The position numbers and the translations under genes were made by a program. This document shows positions 1 to 8,288 of a stretch of DNA of 35,799 nucleotides, piece after piece. The stretch's first letter is position 1. Every line of letters begins with the position of its first letter. The notes below the pieces were generated by a model. The model had not been told where the DNA came from. It made no database searches and was given only the letters and a program-made list of their open reading frames with translations. Source of the DNA: CAYLYM01 sp964387645 (GTDB lineage Bacteria > Calditrichota > Calditrichia > RBG-13-44-9); contig CAYLYM010000027.1 of assembly GCA_964387645.1 (NCBI GenBank), positions 1 to 35,799 of the forward strand. Reading direction: 5' to 3'.

Positions 1-1015
1 CACCTTCTTCAATATTTAACCCTAATGCACGAGCAATATATCTATTTAGATCCTGAACAGTAAATCCAAACCAATAATCGCGGTCAACTCCCCCCTTCTT
101 TAAAATTTGATTTACTACATCCTTTATTCGGTCAATAGGAATAGCAAAACCTATTCCAACAAATCCTTCTTCATATTGACTTCCAGTGTAAATAAAAGTA
201 TTCATACCAATAACTTCACCAAGGGCATTTACCAGAGGTCCCCCACTATTACCATGATTAATGGCAGCATCAGTTTGAATCATATCCAGATAAACACGAT
301 TTGATTCTGTTTTTCCCCAATCGCGATGAACAGCGCTAATAATTCCTACCGTTACTGTGGGTTGATCATTTATTTCGAATAATCCAAAGGGATTTCCCAA
401 TGCAAGAACCCATTCACCAATGATTAAATCGCTGGACCTTCCTAATTTAATATAAGGGAAATTGTCTCCTTCGATCTTCAATAAGGCAATATCGGAAACA
501 CGATCCGTTCCAACAATTTTTGCATTAAAACGTTTTCCACCTGGTAATGTTACAACAATCTTGGCAGCATCTTCAATAACGTGTTCATTGGTTAATATAT
601 AACCATCAGGAGATATTATAAAACCACTTCCAAGGCTTTCAACCTGTAACTCATATACTCTTTCACGAAATAATTCTGGGAAAAGAGCACGCCATAATGG
701 ATCTTGAATACTGTAAGGGCTTCTTTCACGAATACGTTTCAATTGGGTAACATTGATACCAACAACTGCCGGCTGTGCCAGCGCCGCAGCTCTTGTTATG
801 GCAGTCTGCCGGGATATTTGAATATCCTCATTTGCCTCAGCAACGGAATCTTTCTCCTGATTAATCAATGATAATAAGTAAGATTTATCATCCTGCTTTT
901 CTGATCGGGGATTTGGAGTAGACTGACAATACAACAAAGCAATGGCTATAAGAAATATTGATAAACTCAGTATCCTCTTAGCGTGTAATAGTTTCATCTT
1001 GATTAAGTTTTTCAT
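1..1015 (-). CDS. HtrA/DegP-type periplasmic serine protease, C-terminus beyond window edge
   Basis: Reading leftward from an ATG at 1015, the frame stays open to base 1 (338 codons). Residues 15-29 form a hydrophobic signal or anchor segment ending at Cys30, but the residue before Cys30 is Tyr, so this is not a normal lipobox. The trypsin-like domain shows the full triad: His145 in TNEHVIED, Asp175 in SDIALLKI and Ser257 in NHGNSGGPL (most relatives have NPGNSGG). A first PDZ domain begins near residue 320 (WFGFTVQDL) and runs off the window. The family degrades or refolds damaged envelope proteins. The ATG at 1015 was preferred to the in-frame ATG at 997 because GGGTGA lies about 9 nt upstream. 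It follows truA after 190 bp. The subclass (DegP, DegQ or DegS) cannot be told without the C-terminus. Confidence 0.93.
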   Translation of the reverse strand, partial: MKNLIKMKLLHAKRILSLSIFLIAIALLYCQSTPNPRSEKQDDKSYLLSLINQEKDSVAEANEDIQISRQTAITRAAALAQPAVVGINVTQLKRIRERSPYSIQDPLWRALFPELFRERVYELQVESLGSGFIISPDGYILTNEHVIEDAAKIVVTLPGGKRFNAKIVGTDRVSDIALLKIEGDNFPYIKLGRSSDLIIGEWVLALGNPFGLFEINDQPTVTVGIISAVHRDWGKTESNRVYLDMIQTDAAINHGNSGGPLVNALGEVIGMNTFIYTGSQYEEGFVGIGFAIPIDRIKDVVNQILKKGGVDRDYWFGFTVQDLNRYIARALGLNIEEG

Positions 1016-1102
1016 ATTTTTATTTCACCCAACTTATAGAATCATAATTTCTATTTTAGTTCTATTATATTAATAATTTAATTAATTGAAAGCTTTTAAA
1101 TA

Positions 1103-1125
1103 AACCGCAAAGATGCAAATGCACA
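1103..1125 (+). repeat. Relic of a dispersed GCAAAGA-type intergenic repeat
   Basis: The truA-htrA gap holds AACCGCAAAGATGCAAATGC. From memory this resembles the ACCGCAAAGACGCAAAGG-type repeat scattered between genes in many bacterial genomes. A similar relic lies at 9544-9570. No function is known to me. Confidence 0.35.
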
Positions 1126-1205
1126 ATGATTTTTCGTAAAATAATTTTGGAATATAAAATTGCCATAAATATTTATTAGTCATTCTATAATTTTTCAAAG
1201 TTTTT

Positions 1206-1943
1206 TTAATTGTAAATAACCTCTTCTAAAAACAGTCCTCGTGCTGGCGCAGAAATCCCCGCCTGTCGTCTATTTCTAGACTGCAAAATTTCATTAAATT
1301 GGTCAATAGTAAAATACCCCCTGGCTACATCTATCATAGTCCCTACAAGAGAACGTACCATGCCATGCAGAAAACGATTTGCCACAATGCAGTAAATGGA
1401 AAAACCATCTTCTTCCCGCCAATAAGATTCATAAACCCGACAAACTTTATTTTTAACTTCTGTTTTTATACGACAAAAAGCCGAAAAATCGTGTTCTCCT
1501 ACTATTCTTGAAGCTAAATCACTTAAAATATCTCGATCAACTTTTTGGAAAAATTGCCAACAATAATTTCGATAAATAGCGGTTGTGCCAAACTTAATAA
1601 AATACTGATAGATACGCTTCTTTGCATCATAACGGGCATGAAACTCTGCCGGAACTTCTTCAACTTTTTTAACAACAATATCTGCAGGTAAATAAGCATT
1701 AAGACCCAACTTTATCTTTTCTAATGCTAATTTTTTTTTAATAAAAAAATTTACAACCTGACCACGAGCATGAACGCCTGTATCTGTACGACCAGCAGCA
1801 ATTACTCGAACTGTTTCTTGAGTTAACTTATAGATGGCATTTTCTAATGTTTCTTGAACAGTGCTGGCGTTTTTTTGTTTTTGCCACCCATGGTAATTTG
1901 TACCATCGTATTCAAGCACTAATTTAATATTTACTTTCTCCAT
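1206..1943 (-). CDS. truA: tRNA pseudouridine(38-40) synthase TruA
   Basis: A 245-residue protein of normal TruA length. It converts uridines 38-40 of the tRNA anticodon arm to pseudouridine. The first half carries LEYDGTNYHGWQ and the catalytic signature AAGRTDTGVHA with the nucleophile Asp54. The second half carries FLHGMVRSLVGTMIDVARG, typical of the TruA C-terminal domain. Only a weak purine-rich stretch (AAAAGAAAA) precedes the ATG. It lies between a CNNM-type membrane protein (238 bp upstream) and the HtrA protease (190 bp downstream) on the same strand; the gaps are large enough for separate promoters. The assignment is secure. Confidence 0.97.
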   Translation of the reverse strand: MEKVNIKLVLEYDGTNYHGWQKQKNASTVQETLENAIYKLTQETVRVIAAGRTDTGVHARGQVVNFFIKKKLALEKIKLGLNAYLPADIVVKKVEEVPAEFHARYDAKKRIYQYFIKFGTTAIYRNYCWQFFQKVDRDILSDLASRIVGEHDFSAFCRIKTEVKNKVCRVYESYWREEDGFSIYCIVANRFLHGMVRSLVGTMIDVARGYFTIDQFNEILQSRNRRQAGISAPARGLFLEEVIYN

Positions 1944-2181
1944 TTTTCTTTTAGTTTATTCTCCCAATTTCAACTCCTAAATCAATAAAATTCAAGCTTT
2001 GGGCCGAAATGAAAAATCAAATAAAAATTAATTCTAATATTAATATTTTCCATCTTATTATAGAAAATTTAATATAATAAAATTATGTTTTGATTCAAAA
2101 CGCATTACAAATTGTTGAAATGATATTCACAAAAAATATTTTTTAAAAGACTAACGAAGATATGTAATTTTACTAAACACC

Positions 2182-3417
2182 TCAGTATTTTTCAGGGGGA
2201 GGTAGAATAATTCTGACCCACTCAATTTTCCTTTTCGTAGCTCTTGTTATAATGAATTTAATACCATTATATTCAAAAGATTCATCTCGCCGCGGGATAT
2301 GTCCCAATTGATTCAAGATAAAACCTGCCAGAGTTTCATAATCTCCCTCTGGAATTTCTATTCCTAAAGACTCTCTTAATTCTTCAAGTTCGATACGTGC
2401 ATTAACGCTGTACGTATTGTCTCCAACTTTACGATAAAGGAGGGACGTTTCATCGAATTCATCAATGATTTCTCCAACCAACTCTTCGATGAGATCTTCA
2501 GAAGTCACCAGACCAGCCGTACCACCGTACTCGTCAATAACTATAGCGATAGAAGTATTATTTTTTCGAAACTCTCTTAACAATTGAGAGCTGGTTTTTG
2601 TTTCTGGAACAAACATAACTTCTCTTAGAATCTCATTAATAGATTTAGGCCTCTGAAAAAGATCTTTCATGTAAACAACGCCAATAATGTTGTCAATATT
2701 CTCTTTGTAAACAGGTATTTTAGTATACCCTGAATCATAAAACAATTTTATCAAATCTTCTATTTTGGTCTTATCATTCACAGCAACAATTTCTGTTCTG
2801 GGAATCATAATTTCTCTCACTTGCAATCGACGCAAATGAAGAATTCGCTTTAGAATTTCACTCTTTTCTTTTTCAAGCTGTACATTATTCTGACTCTCTC
2901 GGAGTAAAATTTCAACATCTCCTTTGGTAAAAAAATCGGTTATCTCTTGTTCTTTATATCCTAAAAAACGCAAAATAATTCCACTTATACCACTAACTAT
3001 CCAGATCATTGGTCTAAAAAAGTAATAAAAAAACTCTAAAACCGGAGCAACTTTACGTATAATCCAATCAGCCAGGCTACGAAATAATGTTTTGGGAATG
3101 ATTTCTCCCCATAAAATTGTAATGCCTGTAATCAATAACCAATTCAGCTTCTGATCCAGGTAATTACCAAAATAGACTGTAGCATAAGAAGCAAAAGCAA
3201 TATTGGCGAGATTGTTTCCTACCAGTGTAGTGTAGATAAACCTTTCCGGTTTAGACAGAAAACGTGCAATAATCTCTCCAGAACGCTTATGCTGTCTTCG
3301 CCATACTTCAATACGAACACGATTCACAGAGATAAAAGCTGTCTCTGTACCAGAAAAATAAAAGGTTAAAATAAGAGCAACGATAATTATAAATAATTCA
3401 ACCAATTTATAATCCAC
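2182..3417 (-). CDS. CNNM/CorC-type membrane protein: DUF21, two CBS domains, CorC_HlyC domain
   Basis: 411 residues. The order is DUF21 membrane domain (hydrophobic segments near 5-22, 60-85, 92-110 and 125-155, with FSGTETAFISVNR near the N-terminus), a CBS pair (about 200-320, containing REIMIPRTEIVAV and VIDEYGGTAGLVTSEDL) and a CorC_HlyC transporter-associated domain (about 335-408). Relatives are often labelled hemolysin but are better linked to Mg2+/Co2+ efflux or homeostasis. The start is GTG; an in-frame TAA sits directly before it, so nothing earlier is possible, and no strong ribosome-binding site is visible. It is divergent from the histidine kinase at 3880. Exact substrate unknown. 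Confidence 0.92.
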   Translation of the reverse strand: MDYKLVELFIIIVALILTFYFSGTETAFISVNRVRIEVWRRQHKRSGEIIARFLSKPERFIYTTLVGNNLANIAFASYATVYFGNYLDQKLNWLLITGITILWGEIIPKTLFRSLADWIIRKVAPVLEFFYYFFRPMIWIVSGISGIILRFLGYKEQEITDFFTKGDVEILLRESQNNVQLEKEKSEILKRILHLRRLQVREIMIPRTEIVAVNDKTKIEDLIKLFYDSGYTKIPVYKENIDNIIGVVYMKDLFQRPKSINEILREVMFVPETKTSSQLLREFRKNNTSIAIVIDEYGGTAGLVTSEDLIEELVGEIIDEFDETSLLYRKVGDNTYSVNARIELEELRESLGIEIPEGDYETLAGFILNQLGHIPRRDESFEYNGIKFIITRATKRKIEWVRIILPPPEKY

Positions 3418-3879
3418 TTATAATTACTAAAATTTATTTTTGAGTTAGATGATTGTCAATAAGGAATTTTTCGAATTTTATCAGAACTCAGTTCTACAAT
3501 ATTCTGATTTATTCTGAAAAATCCTGGATATACAAATTATTAAATAATTCAATTCCAGAAAAAAAAGAGCCCTAACCGTTTCTCTCAATCTATATGCACT
3601 GAACCTTTTTTCGATTTTATGATAAATTACGATTCAACTCCATATAAAAGCGATTCAAAATATTCATTAACTAACATTAACTCTGATTATGCATTCAAGA
3701 ACAATTAAAATGCGTAATATAGGGACAAAAATTCAAAAAATCTTTAAATATAAGTGCTTTAACTTTATCTCATCTAACCGGTGTGTTTTAAGTGAAAGAT
3801 AAAATCAATTGGATTATATTCCGAAATAGAACTATTTTAATTCTCTAAATTGAACTTTATCAAAAAAAGGATTTAATAG
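3418..3879. other. Divergent intergenic region, no gene seen
   Basis: 462 bp between the CNNM-type gene and the sensor kinase. It must hold the promoters of both. I see no convincing reading frame, RNA gene or sigma-54 site. A weak inverted pair TTTATCT / AGATAAA flanks about 26 bp near 3765-3805. AAAAAAGGA near 3863-3871 serves as ribosome-binding site for the kinase. Confidence 0.5.
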
Positions 3880-5922
3880 ATGAAAAAATTCATTATTAAA
3901 AGATTAGATTTTTTACAAACCCGTTATCTGGTTTTAGTTTTTCTGGTAATGAGCGTCTTAATGCTTGCTTCGGCTATCATTGAATTATTGCAGAGTAAAA
4001 AAGAATTATTGCATCTTATGCAACAGCAATCTCATACGCTTTCCGAAAGTTTGGTTACTGCATCAAGAAATACACTGAGCAGTAATTATCTTATAGAGGA
4101 TTTAATTGAAGAACGGTTGCTCAATCATGCTGGTTTAATCAAGAAGTTTTATGAATCTGGAAAAGTTTCGAATAACTTTCTAAAAAAATATGCCGAGGAA
4201 AATAATATTTTCCGGATTAATATTTTCCTTCCTACAGGAGAAAAAATTTATAGCAGCCATTGGGAAGCTCATCAAGATTTTTTTAAACAAGTAAACGCCA
4301 GTGATGTACTCAAGCCCATTTTTCGTGGAGAAAAAGATACGCTAATTATTGGTCTTAAAACCGCCCGTTTTAGTGAAGGATACCGTTATGCTATTGCCGT
4401 TGGTGCAGTCGATCATAGTGCCATAGTCGTCAACCTCGATGCAGAACAACTCATGGAATTTAGAAGACACATCGGTTATGGAAGTTTATTGCAAAGTATT
4501 ACATTAAATCCTGGTATTATTTACGCCGCTTTACAAGACACTTCTGGAATTTTAGCTGCTTCAGGAAATGTGCAAGAACTACCAAGGATTGTAGATTCTC
4601 CGTTCTTGTCAAAAGCATTAAATGACTCTCTATTTCTCACCCATATCACTCAATTCGAGAACACAAAAGTTCTTGAAGCAATACATCCTTTTTTTTATGA
4701 GGGAGAACTAATTGGTATTTTCAGACTGGGACTTTCTCTGGAGCCACTCAATTCCCTCAATTCCCGTATCTATCGAAGAATCATCATCATAAGCATCATT
4801 CTTCTGATTGTAGGATTCTTTTTATTCTCATTCTTACTCATCCGGCAAAATCTTGACATTATTCACAAAAAATATCAAGAAGTTGAAACCTTCTCACAAA
4901 ACATTATTCAAAATGTCAATGATGCCATTATTGTTTATAAAGAAGGTGTGGGCATTAGTGTATTCAATACGGCTGCTGAAAAATTGTTTGGCATAAAAGC
5001 TGAAAAGATAACGGGAAATTCATTTGATGTTCTATTCGACAAAAATATCTGCGAAGAAATCATTACGTCAGAATTTACCTTACAAGAACTTCAATGCCCA
5101 ATAAATAACCAAACCAGAAACTTATTAGTATCAAAAAATGCCTATGTGGACATGGATAATAAAAAAACAATTTCTCTAATTATAAGGGATTTAACTGAGC
5201 AAAAAAGACTGGAAAAGCAAATCCAACGCCGTGAAAAGTTGTCTGCGATGGGCCAACTGGCATCTGGTGTGGCACATGAGATTCGCAACCCGTTGAATGC
5301 GATTAGCACCGTGATACAACAATTAGATCAAGATTTTACCCCTCAAGAGAATGTAGAAGAGTACCATCAACTGGCGAGAATGGTTTACCGGGAAGTGCGC
5401 CGGATAAATCAAACCATCGAAAATTTTCTGAAATTTGCACGCCCTGAGCCATTGCATTTATCACAAATTCAAATTACCGAGTTCTTTGATGATTTAAAAA
5501 AAGAATATCAAAGCTTCCTGAAATCCAAAAATATTTTCTTTCAAACTGATCTAAAATTCTATGGTAGCGTATTTTGGGATAAAGAAAAAATGCGCCAGGC
5601 ATTCATTAATCTCATACAAAATTCCATTGAGGCAATTAAAGAAGATGGAAGCATAAAAGTGCAGGTCTATAAATTGGATGATAATTGGCTTAACATTGAG
5701 TTCACAGATAATGGACCAGGGATTCCAAAGGAGATTCAGAATAAAATATTCAATCTGTACTTTACCACAAAACCAGATGGAACTGGAATCGGCTTAAGTA
5801 TCGTCCAGAGAATTATCGATCAACATAATGGATCTATTCATTTAGAAAGTACAGAAGGAAAAGGCAGCAAATTTATTATAAGCCTACCGATTCAACCAGA
5901 ATCAGGTAATTCACGAGGTTGA
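3880..5922 (+). CDS. Membrane sensor histidine kinase with PAS domain, partner of the NtrC-type regulator
   Basis: 680 residues. A first membrane helix (about 17-37) and a second (about 298-320) bracket a periplasmic sensor region of some 260 residues that I do not recognise. Then come a PAS domain (about 338-440, with FNTAAEKLFGIKAEKITG), the phosphoacceptor helix with VAHEIRNPLNAIS (His466), and an ATPase domain with NLIQNSIEAI (N box), DNGPGIP (G1) and TTKPDGTGIGLSIV. This is the architecture of NtrB/ZraS-type kinases. The matching sigma-54 activator begins 87 bp downstream on the same strand, so the two form a cognate pair. The signal is unknown; the large extracytoplasmic part suggests an envelope or extracellular cue. 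Confidence 0.93.
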   Translation: MKKFIIKRLDFLQTRYLVLVFLVMSVLMLASAIIELLQSKKELLHLMQQQSHTLSESLVTASRNTLSSNYLIEDLIEERLLNHAGLIKKFYESGKVSNNFLKKYAEENNIFRINIFLPTGEKIYSSHWEAHQDFFKQVNASDVLKPIFRGEKDTLIIGLKTARFSEGYRYAIAVGAVDHSAIVVNLDAEQLMEFRRHIGYGSLLQSITLNPGIIYAALQDTSGILAASGNVQELPRIVDSPFLSKALNDSLFLTHITQFENTKVLEAIHPFFYEGELIGIFRLGLSLEPLNSLNSRIYRRIIIISIILLIVGFFLFSFLLIRQNLDIIHKKYQEVETFSQNIIQNVNDAIIVYKEGVGISVFNTAAEKLFGIKAEKITGNSFDVLFDKNICEEIITSEFTLQELQCPINNQTRNLLVSKNAYVDMDNKKTISLIIRDLTEQKRLEKQIQRREKLSAMGQLASGVAHEIRNPLNAISTVIQQLDQDFTPQENVEEYHQLARMVYREVRRINQTIENFLKFARPEPLHLSQIQITEFFDDLKKEYQSFLKSKNIFFQTDLKFYGSVFWDKEKMRQAFINLIQNSIEAIKEDGSIKVQVYKLDDNWLNIEFTDNGPGIPKEIQNKIFNLYFTTKPDGTGIGLSIVQRIIDQHNGSIHLESTEGKGSKFIISLPIQPESGNSRG

Positions 5923-6009
5923 TTCCAATACTTGAATACGATCCTATTTGAATTATAAATTTAGTCTCCAAAATTTACATGAAATTTCACACAATGAGGA
6001 AAATATACG

Positions 6010-7395
6010 ATGGAAAAATTTTCAATTTTAATCATTGACGATGAAGAGTCTCAACTTCTTTCTCTAAAAAGTTTTTTGTCCCGAAGAGGTTTTCAGGTTT
6101 TTACAGCTCAAACTGGACCAGAAGGATACCAAATCGTTAAAGAGAATGCTATTGACCTTGCGCTTACTGATTACCGAATGCCTGATTGGAATGGTTTCGT
6201 AGTGTTAAAAAAAATTAAAGAATTGAACCCCGAAATCGACGTGGTAGTTATGACAGCTTATGGCCGTTTAGAGGATGCGGTAGAAATTATGAAGGCGGGC
6301 GCCTACGACTATTTGACAAAGCCTATTGATCTAAACGAGTTAGAGAATTTGATTCAGCGTGTAATAGAAAAACATTTATTGATTGAAGAGAATAAACAAT
6401 TGCGAGAGCAATTGAAGCAGCGATTCAAATTTGACGCTATCATTTCGCAAAGCGGCGAGATGGAAGCGGTTTTGAATACCGCTGCCAGAGTAGCGAAAAG
6501 CAGGGCATCTGTTTTGATAAGGGGCGAAAGTGGAACGGGGAAAGAATTGGTAGCCAGGGCAATCCACTACGCCAGCCCCCGGCGAGATAAACCTTTTGTC
6601 GTTGTTAATATAGCTGCTCTGCCAGAAAACCTGGTGGAAAGCGAATTATTCGGACATGAGAAAGGTGCTTTTACTGGTGCTATCCAACAAAGAATCGGCC
6701 GTTTTGAACAGGCCAATGGCGGAACACTCTTTATCGATGAAGTTGGAGATATCCCCCTCTCAGTGCAGGTAAAATTGTTGAGAGCCATACAATTTGGTGA
6801 AGTTGGACGGATTGGCGGCAATAAAACAATTAAAGTTGATGTACGGATCATTGCTGCAACCAATCGAAATTTAGAAGAAATGATCCAGTCGCGTGAATTT
6901 CGAGAAGATCTTTTTTACCGGTTAAATGTGGTCACCATAAATATTCCTCCACTTTCCAGGCGCAAATCGGATATTCCCGTGTTAGTAGAACACTTTATTA
7001 GAAAATATAGCGAAGAAAACGGAAAAGAAATAAAGGGAATTACCAGAGAAGCCCTCGATCGTCTCATGAAATATGACTTTCCCGGCAATGTTCGTGAATT
7101 AGAAAATATCATAGAAAGTGCTGTGGTGTTATCCCGGCATGAGTATATTACGCTTTCGGATTTGCCACTTTCTTTACAATCCTTGTCTCCTAAAAATTCT
7201 TTATTGGACCCAACAAATCTTGACAATAGCTACCATGATAAAATGAAAGCATTCGAAAGCACCCTGATTACCGCTGCATTAATGCAAACAAATTACAACA
7301 AAAGTGCGGCGGCCCGTTTAATTGGCATCTCGGAACGTCATCTGCGCTCTCGGATAGAAAAATTAGGATTGAAAAATTTACCCAAAGCCCAATAG
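6010..7395 (+). CDS. NtrC-family sigma-54-dependent response regulator
   Basis: 461 residues. A receiver domain (1-120) has Asp10/Asp11 and phosphoacceptor Asp54 in LALTDYRMPDWNG. A central AAA+ domain (about 140-380) has Walker A GESGTGKE, an intact GAFTGA loop that contacts sigma-54, and Walker B TLFIDEVGDIP. A Fis-type helix-turn-helix closes the protein (about 420-458, NYNKSAAARLIGISERHLRSR). The intact GAFTGA indicates a working sigma-54 activator. GAGGAAA precedes the ATG. It follows the kinase at 3880. The palindrome at 7581-7612 and the -24/-12 promoter at 7695-7710 just downstream make the 7774-9529 unit its obvious target (inference). Confidence 0.95.
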   Translation: MEKFSILIIDDEESQLLSLKSFLSRRGFQVFTAQTGPEGYQIVKENAIDLALTDYRMPDWNGFVVLKKIKELNPEIDVVVMTAYGRLEDAVEIMKAGAYDYLTKPIDLNELENLIQRVIEKHLLIEENKQLREQLKQRFKFDAIISQSGEMEAVLNTAARVAKSRASVLIRGESGTGKELVARAIHYASPRRDKPFVVVNIAALPENLVESELFGHEKGAFTGAIQQRIGRFEQANGGTLFIDEVGDIPLSVQVKLLRAIQFGEVGRIGGNKTIKVDVRIIAATNRNLEEMIQSREFREDLFYRLNVVTINIPPLSRRKSDIPVLVEHFIRKYSEENGKEIKGITREALDRLMKYDFPGNVRELENIIESAVVLSRHEYITLSDLPLSLQSLSPKNSLLDPTNLDNSYHDKMKAFESTLITAALMQTNYNKSAAARLIGISERHLRSRIEKLGLKNLPKAQ

Positions 7396-7580
7396 CTAAA
7401 AATTTATTTGATTAAATCCAAAAGAATTTTAGGTATGTTCCTTTGTTAAAAAAATTACAACATTTAGTTCGTCTACCACATAGTTTATTTTAAAATAAAA
7501 TATATTTTAAGCTCCTTTCCCATTTAAACTTTCTTCTTCACTATTTAATTTTAATAGTTACTGCACCCTATCAAAAACGA

Positions 7581-7612
7581 ACCATCTGGTCGAACAAGTT
7601 CGTCCAGATGGT
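7581..7612. promoter_or_regulatory. 32-bp palindrome, likely enhancer (UAS) for the NtrC-type regulator
   Basis: Arms ACCATCTGGTCGAAC and GTTCGTCCAGATGGT flank AA; the 15-bp arms are complementary except at one position. The site is far richer in G+C than its surroundings and has no T-tract, so it is not a terminator. Its centre lies about 110 bp upstream of the -12 element, the usual distance for a sigma-54 enhancer that binds a Fis-type helix-turn-helix dimer. That the 6010-7395 protein binds it is inference. Confidence 0.75.
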
Positions 7613-7694
7613 CGAAATCATTCTAAATATCAATTATAGTACATATCACATAACATTTTATTTATACATCATTTATATCTGCTTCTTCTTTATC

Positions 7695-7710
7695 TGGCAC
7701 GAGATTTGAC
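7695..7710 (+). promoter_or_regulatory. Sigma-54 (-24/-12) promoter
   Basis: TGGCACGAGATTTGAC fits the consensus TGGCACG-N4-TTGCW, with a perfect -24 box. The -12 box reads TTGA instead of TTGC, a departure from the usual GC. It is 64 bp upstream of the 7774 start codon, with predicted transcription start near 7721, and is preceded by the palindrome at 7581-7612. Confidence 0.72.
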
Positions 7711-7773
7711 CTTATAAAAAGTGTTTAAGTAATTTGCTATTTAATTAACTTAACCAAATTAAAGAGGTGTATT

Positions 7774-8169
7774 ATGAAACACACTGTTTTCTTTCTACTG
7801 GTTTTAATTTTTGCGATGGGCTTAGGGGTTTCGGCTTCTGCTCAGGATACTTTAACAACCAAAAAAATCATCCACGGTCCATACTTTGTGGATAAGAATG
7901 GTGATGGTTTCAACGATTTTGCCCCCGACCATGATGGAGATGGTATTCCTAACGGTCAGGATCCGGATTACAACGGTCCCGGTAAAGCCGTTCGAAGAGT
8001 TCAATTTATTGACACAAACGGCGATGGTATTGCAGATAATGTCGTTCCAGGCTGTGGGTTTAGATTTAGGTGGCGTTTTCGAAGGGGTTGGTTTGGTCCT
8101 GGAGCCAGCATTCCTCCCTGCTATGGTATTGGACCAAGGGGACGAGGTCCCTGGTGGCTAAATCGTTAA
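7774..8169 (+). CDS. Small secreted protein with three D-x-N/D-x-D-G calcium-loop motifs and Arg/aromatic-rich tail
   Basis: 131 residues, AAAGAGGTG ribosome-binding site. A clear signal peptide (1-24) ends in ASAQ. Three EF-hand/thrombospondin-3-like acidic loops follow: Asp40-Asn42-Asp44-Asp48, Asp52-Asp54-Asp56 and Asp80-Asn82-Asp84-Asp88, each with the D-G pattern of metal-binding loops. The tail (94-131) is rich in Arg, Gly, Trp and Phe (FRFRWRFRRGWFGPG) with two cysteines, Cys94 and Cys116. I know no named family. It is the first gene behind the sigma-54 promoter, so it is likely the main product induced by the two-component pair. A periplasmic or surface metal-binding role is inference. 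Confidence 0.85.
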   Translation: MKHTVFFLLVLIFAMGLGVSASAQDTLTTKKIIHGPYFVDKNGDGFNDFAPDHDGDGIPNGQDPDYNGPGKAVRRVQFIDTNGDGIADNVVPGCGFRFRWRFRRGWFGPGASIPPCYGIGPRGRGPWWLNR

Positions 8170-8175
8170 CATTTT

Positions 8176-8213
8176 CCCTGTCCTTCTTATCAATAAGAGA
8201 AAAACAGGGTTTT
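8176..8213 (+). terminator. Hairpin with T-tract between the first and second target genes
   Basis: CCCTGT (8176-8181) pairs with ACAGGG (8204-8209), with an inner CTTAT/ATAAG stem, followed by TTTT. It sits 7 bp after the stop of the 7774 gene and 75 bp before the next start. It probably acts as a partial terminator that lets the small protein be made in excess over the membrane protein. Confidence 0.65.
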
Positions 8214-8288
8214 CCAATTTATTAAATCTCCAACTATAAATACTTATGATTCAACATTCAATTTTGAAATTAATAAGGAGGTAAAATC

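Larger units (their letters stand above)
7396..7773. other. Regulatory gap between activator and target genes
   Basis: 378 bp with no gene. Its AT-rich background is broken by one strong palindrome (7581-7612) and one sigma-54-type promoter (7695-7710), each listed separately. AAAGAGGTG before 7774 is the ribosome-binding site. Confidence 0.7.

Noticed and set aside
81..110. Apparent frameshift in the HtrA gene at a G-run
   Set aside because: On careful count the run has six bases (90-95), which keeps the frame open into the PDZ domain; there is no frameshift.
3616..3708. 29-codon ORF upstream of the sensor kinase
   Set aside because: No ribosome-binding site, low-complexity Asn/Ser/Lys composition and no similarity that I recognise.
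5266..5282. TGGCAC inside the kinase gene as a sigma-54 promoter
   Set aside because: The spacing to the next TT(C/G) is wrong and it encodes the conserved V-A-H-E-I-R motif.
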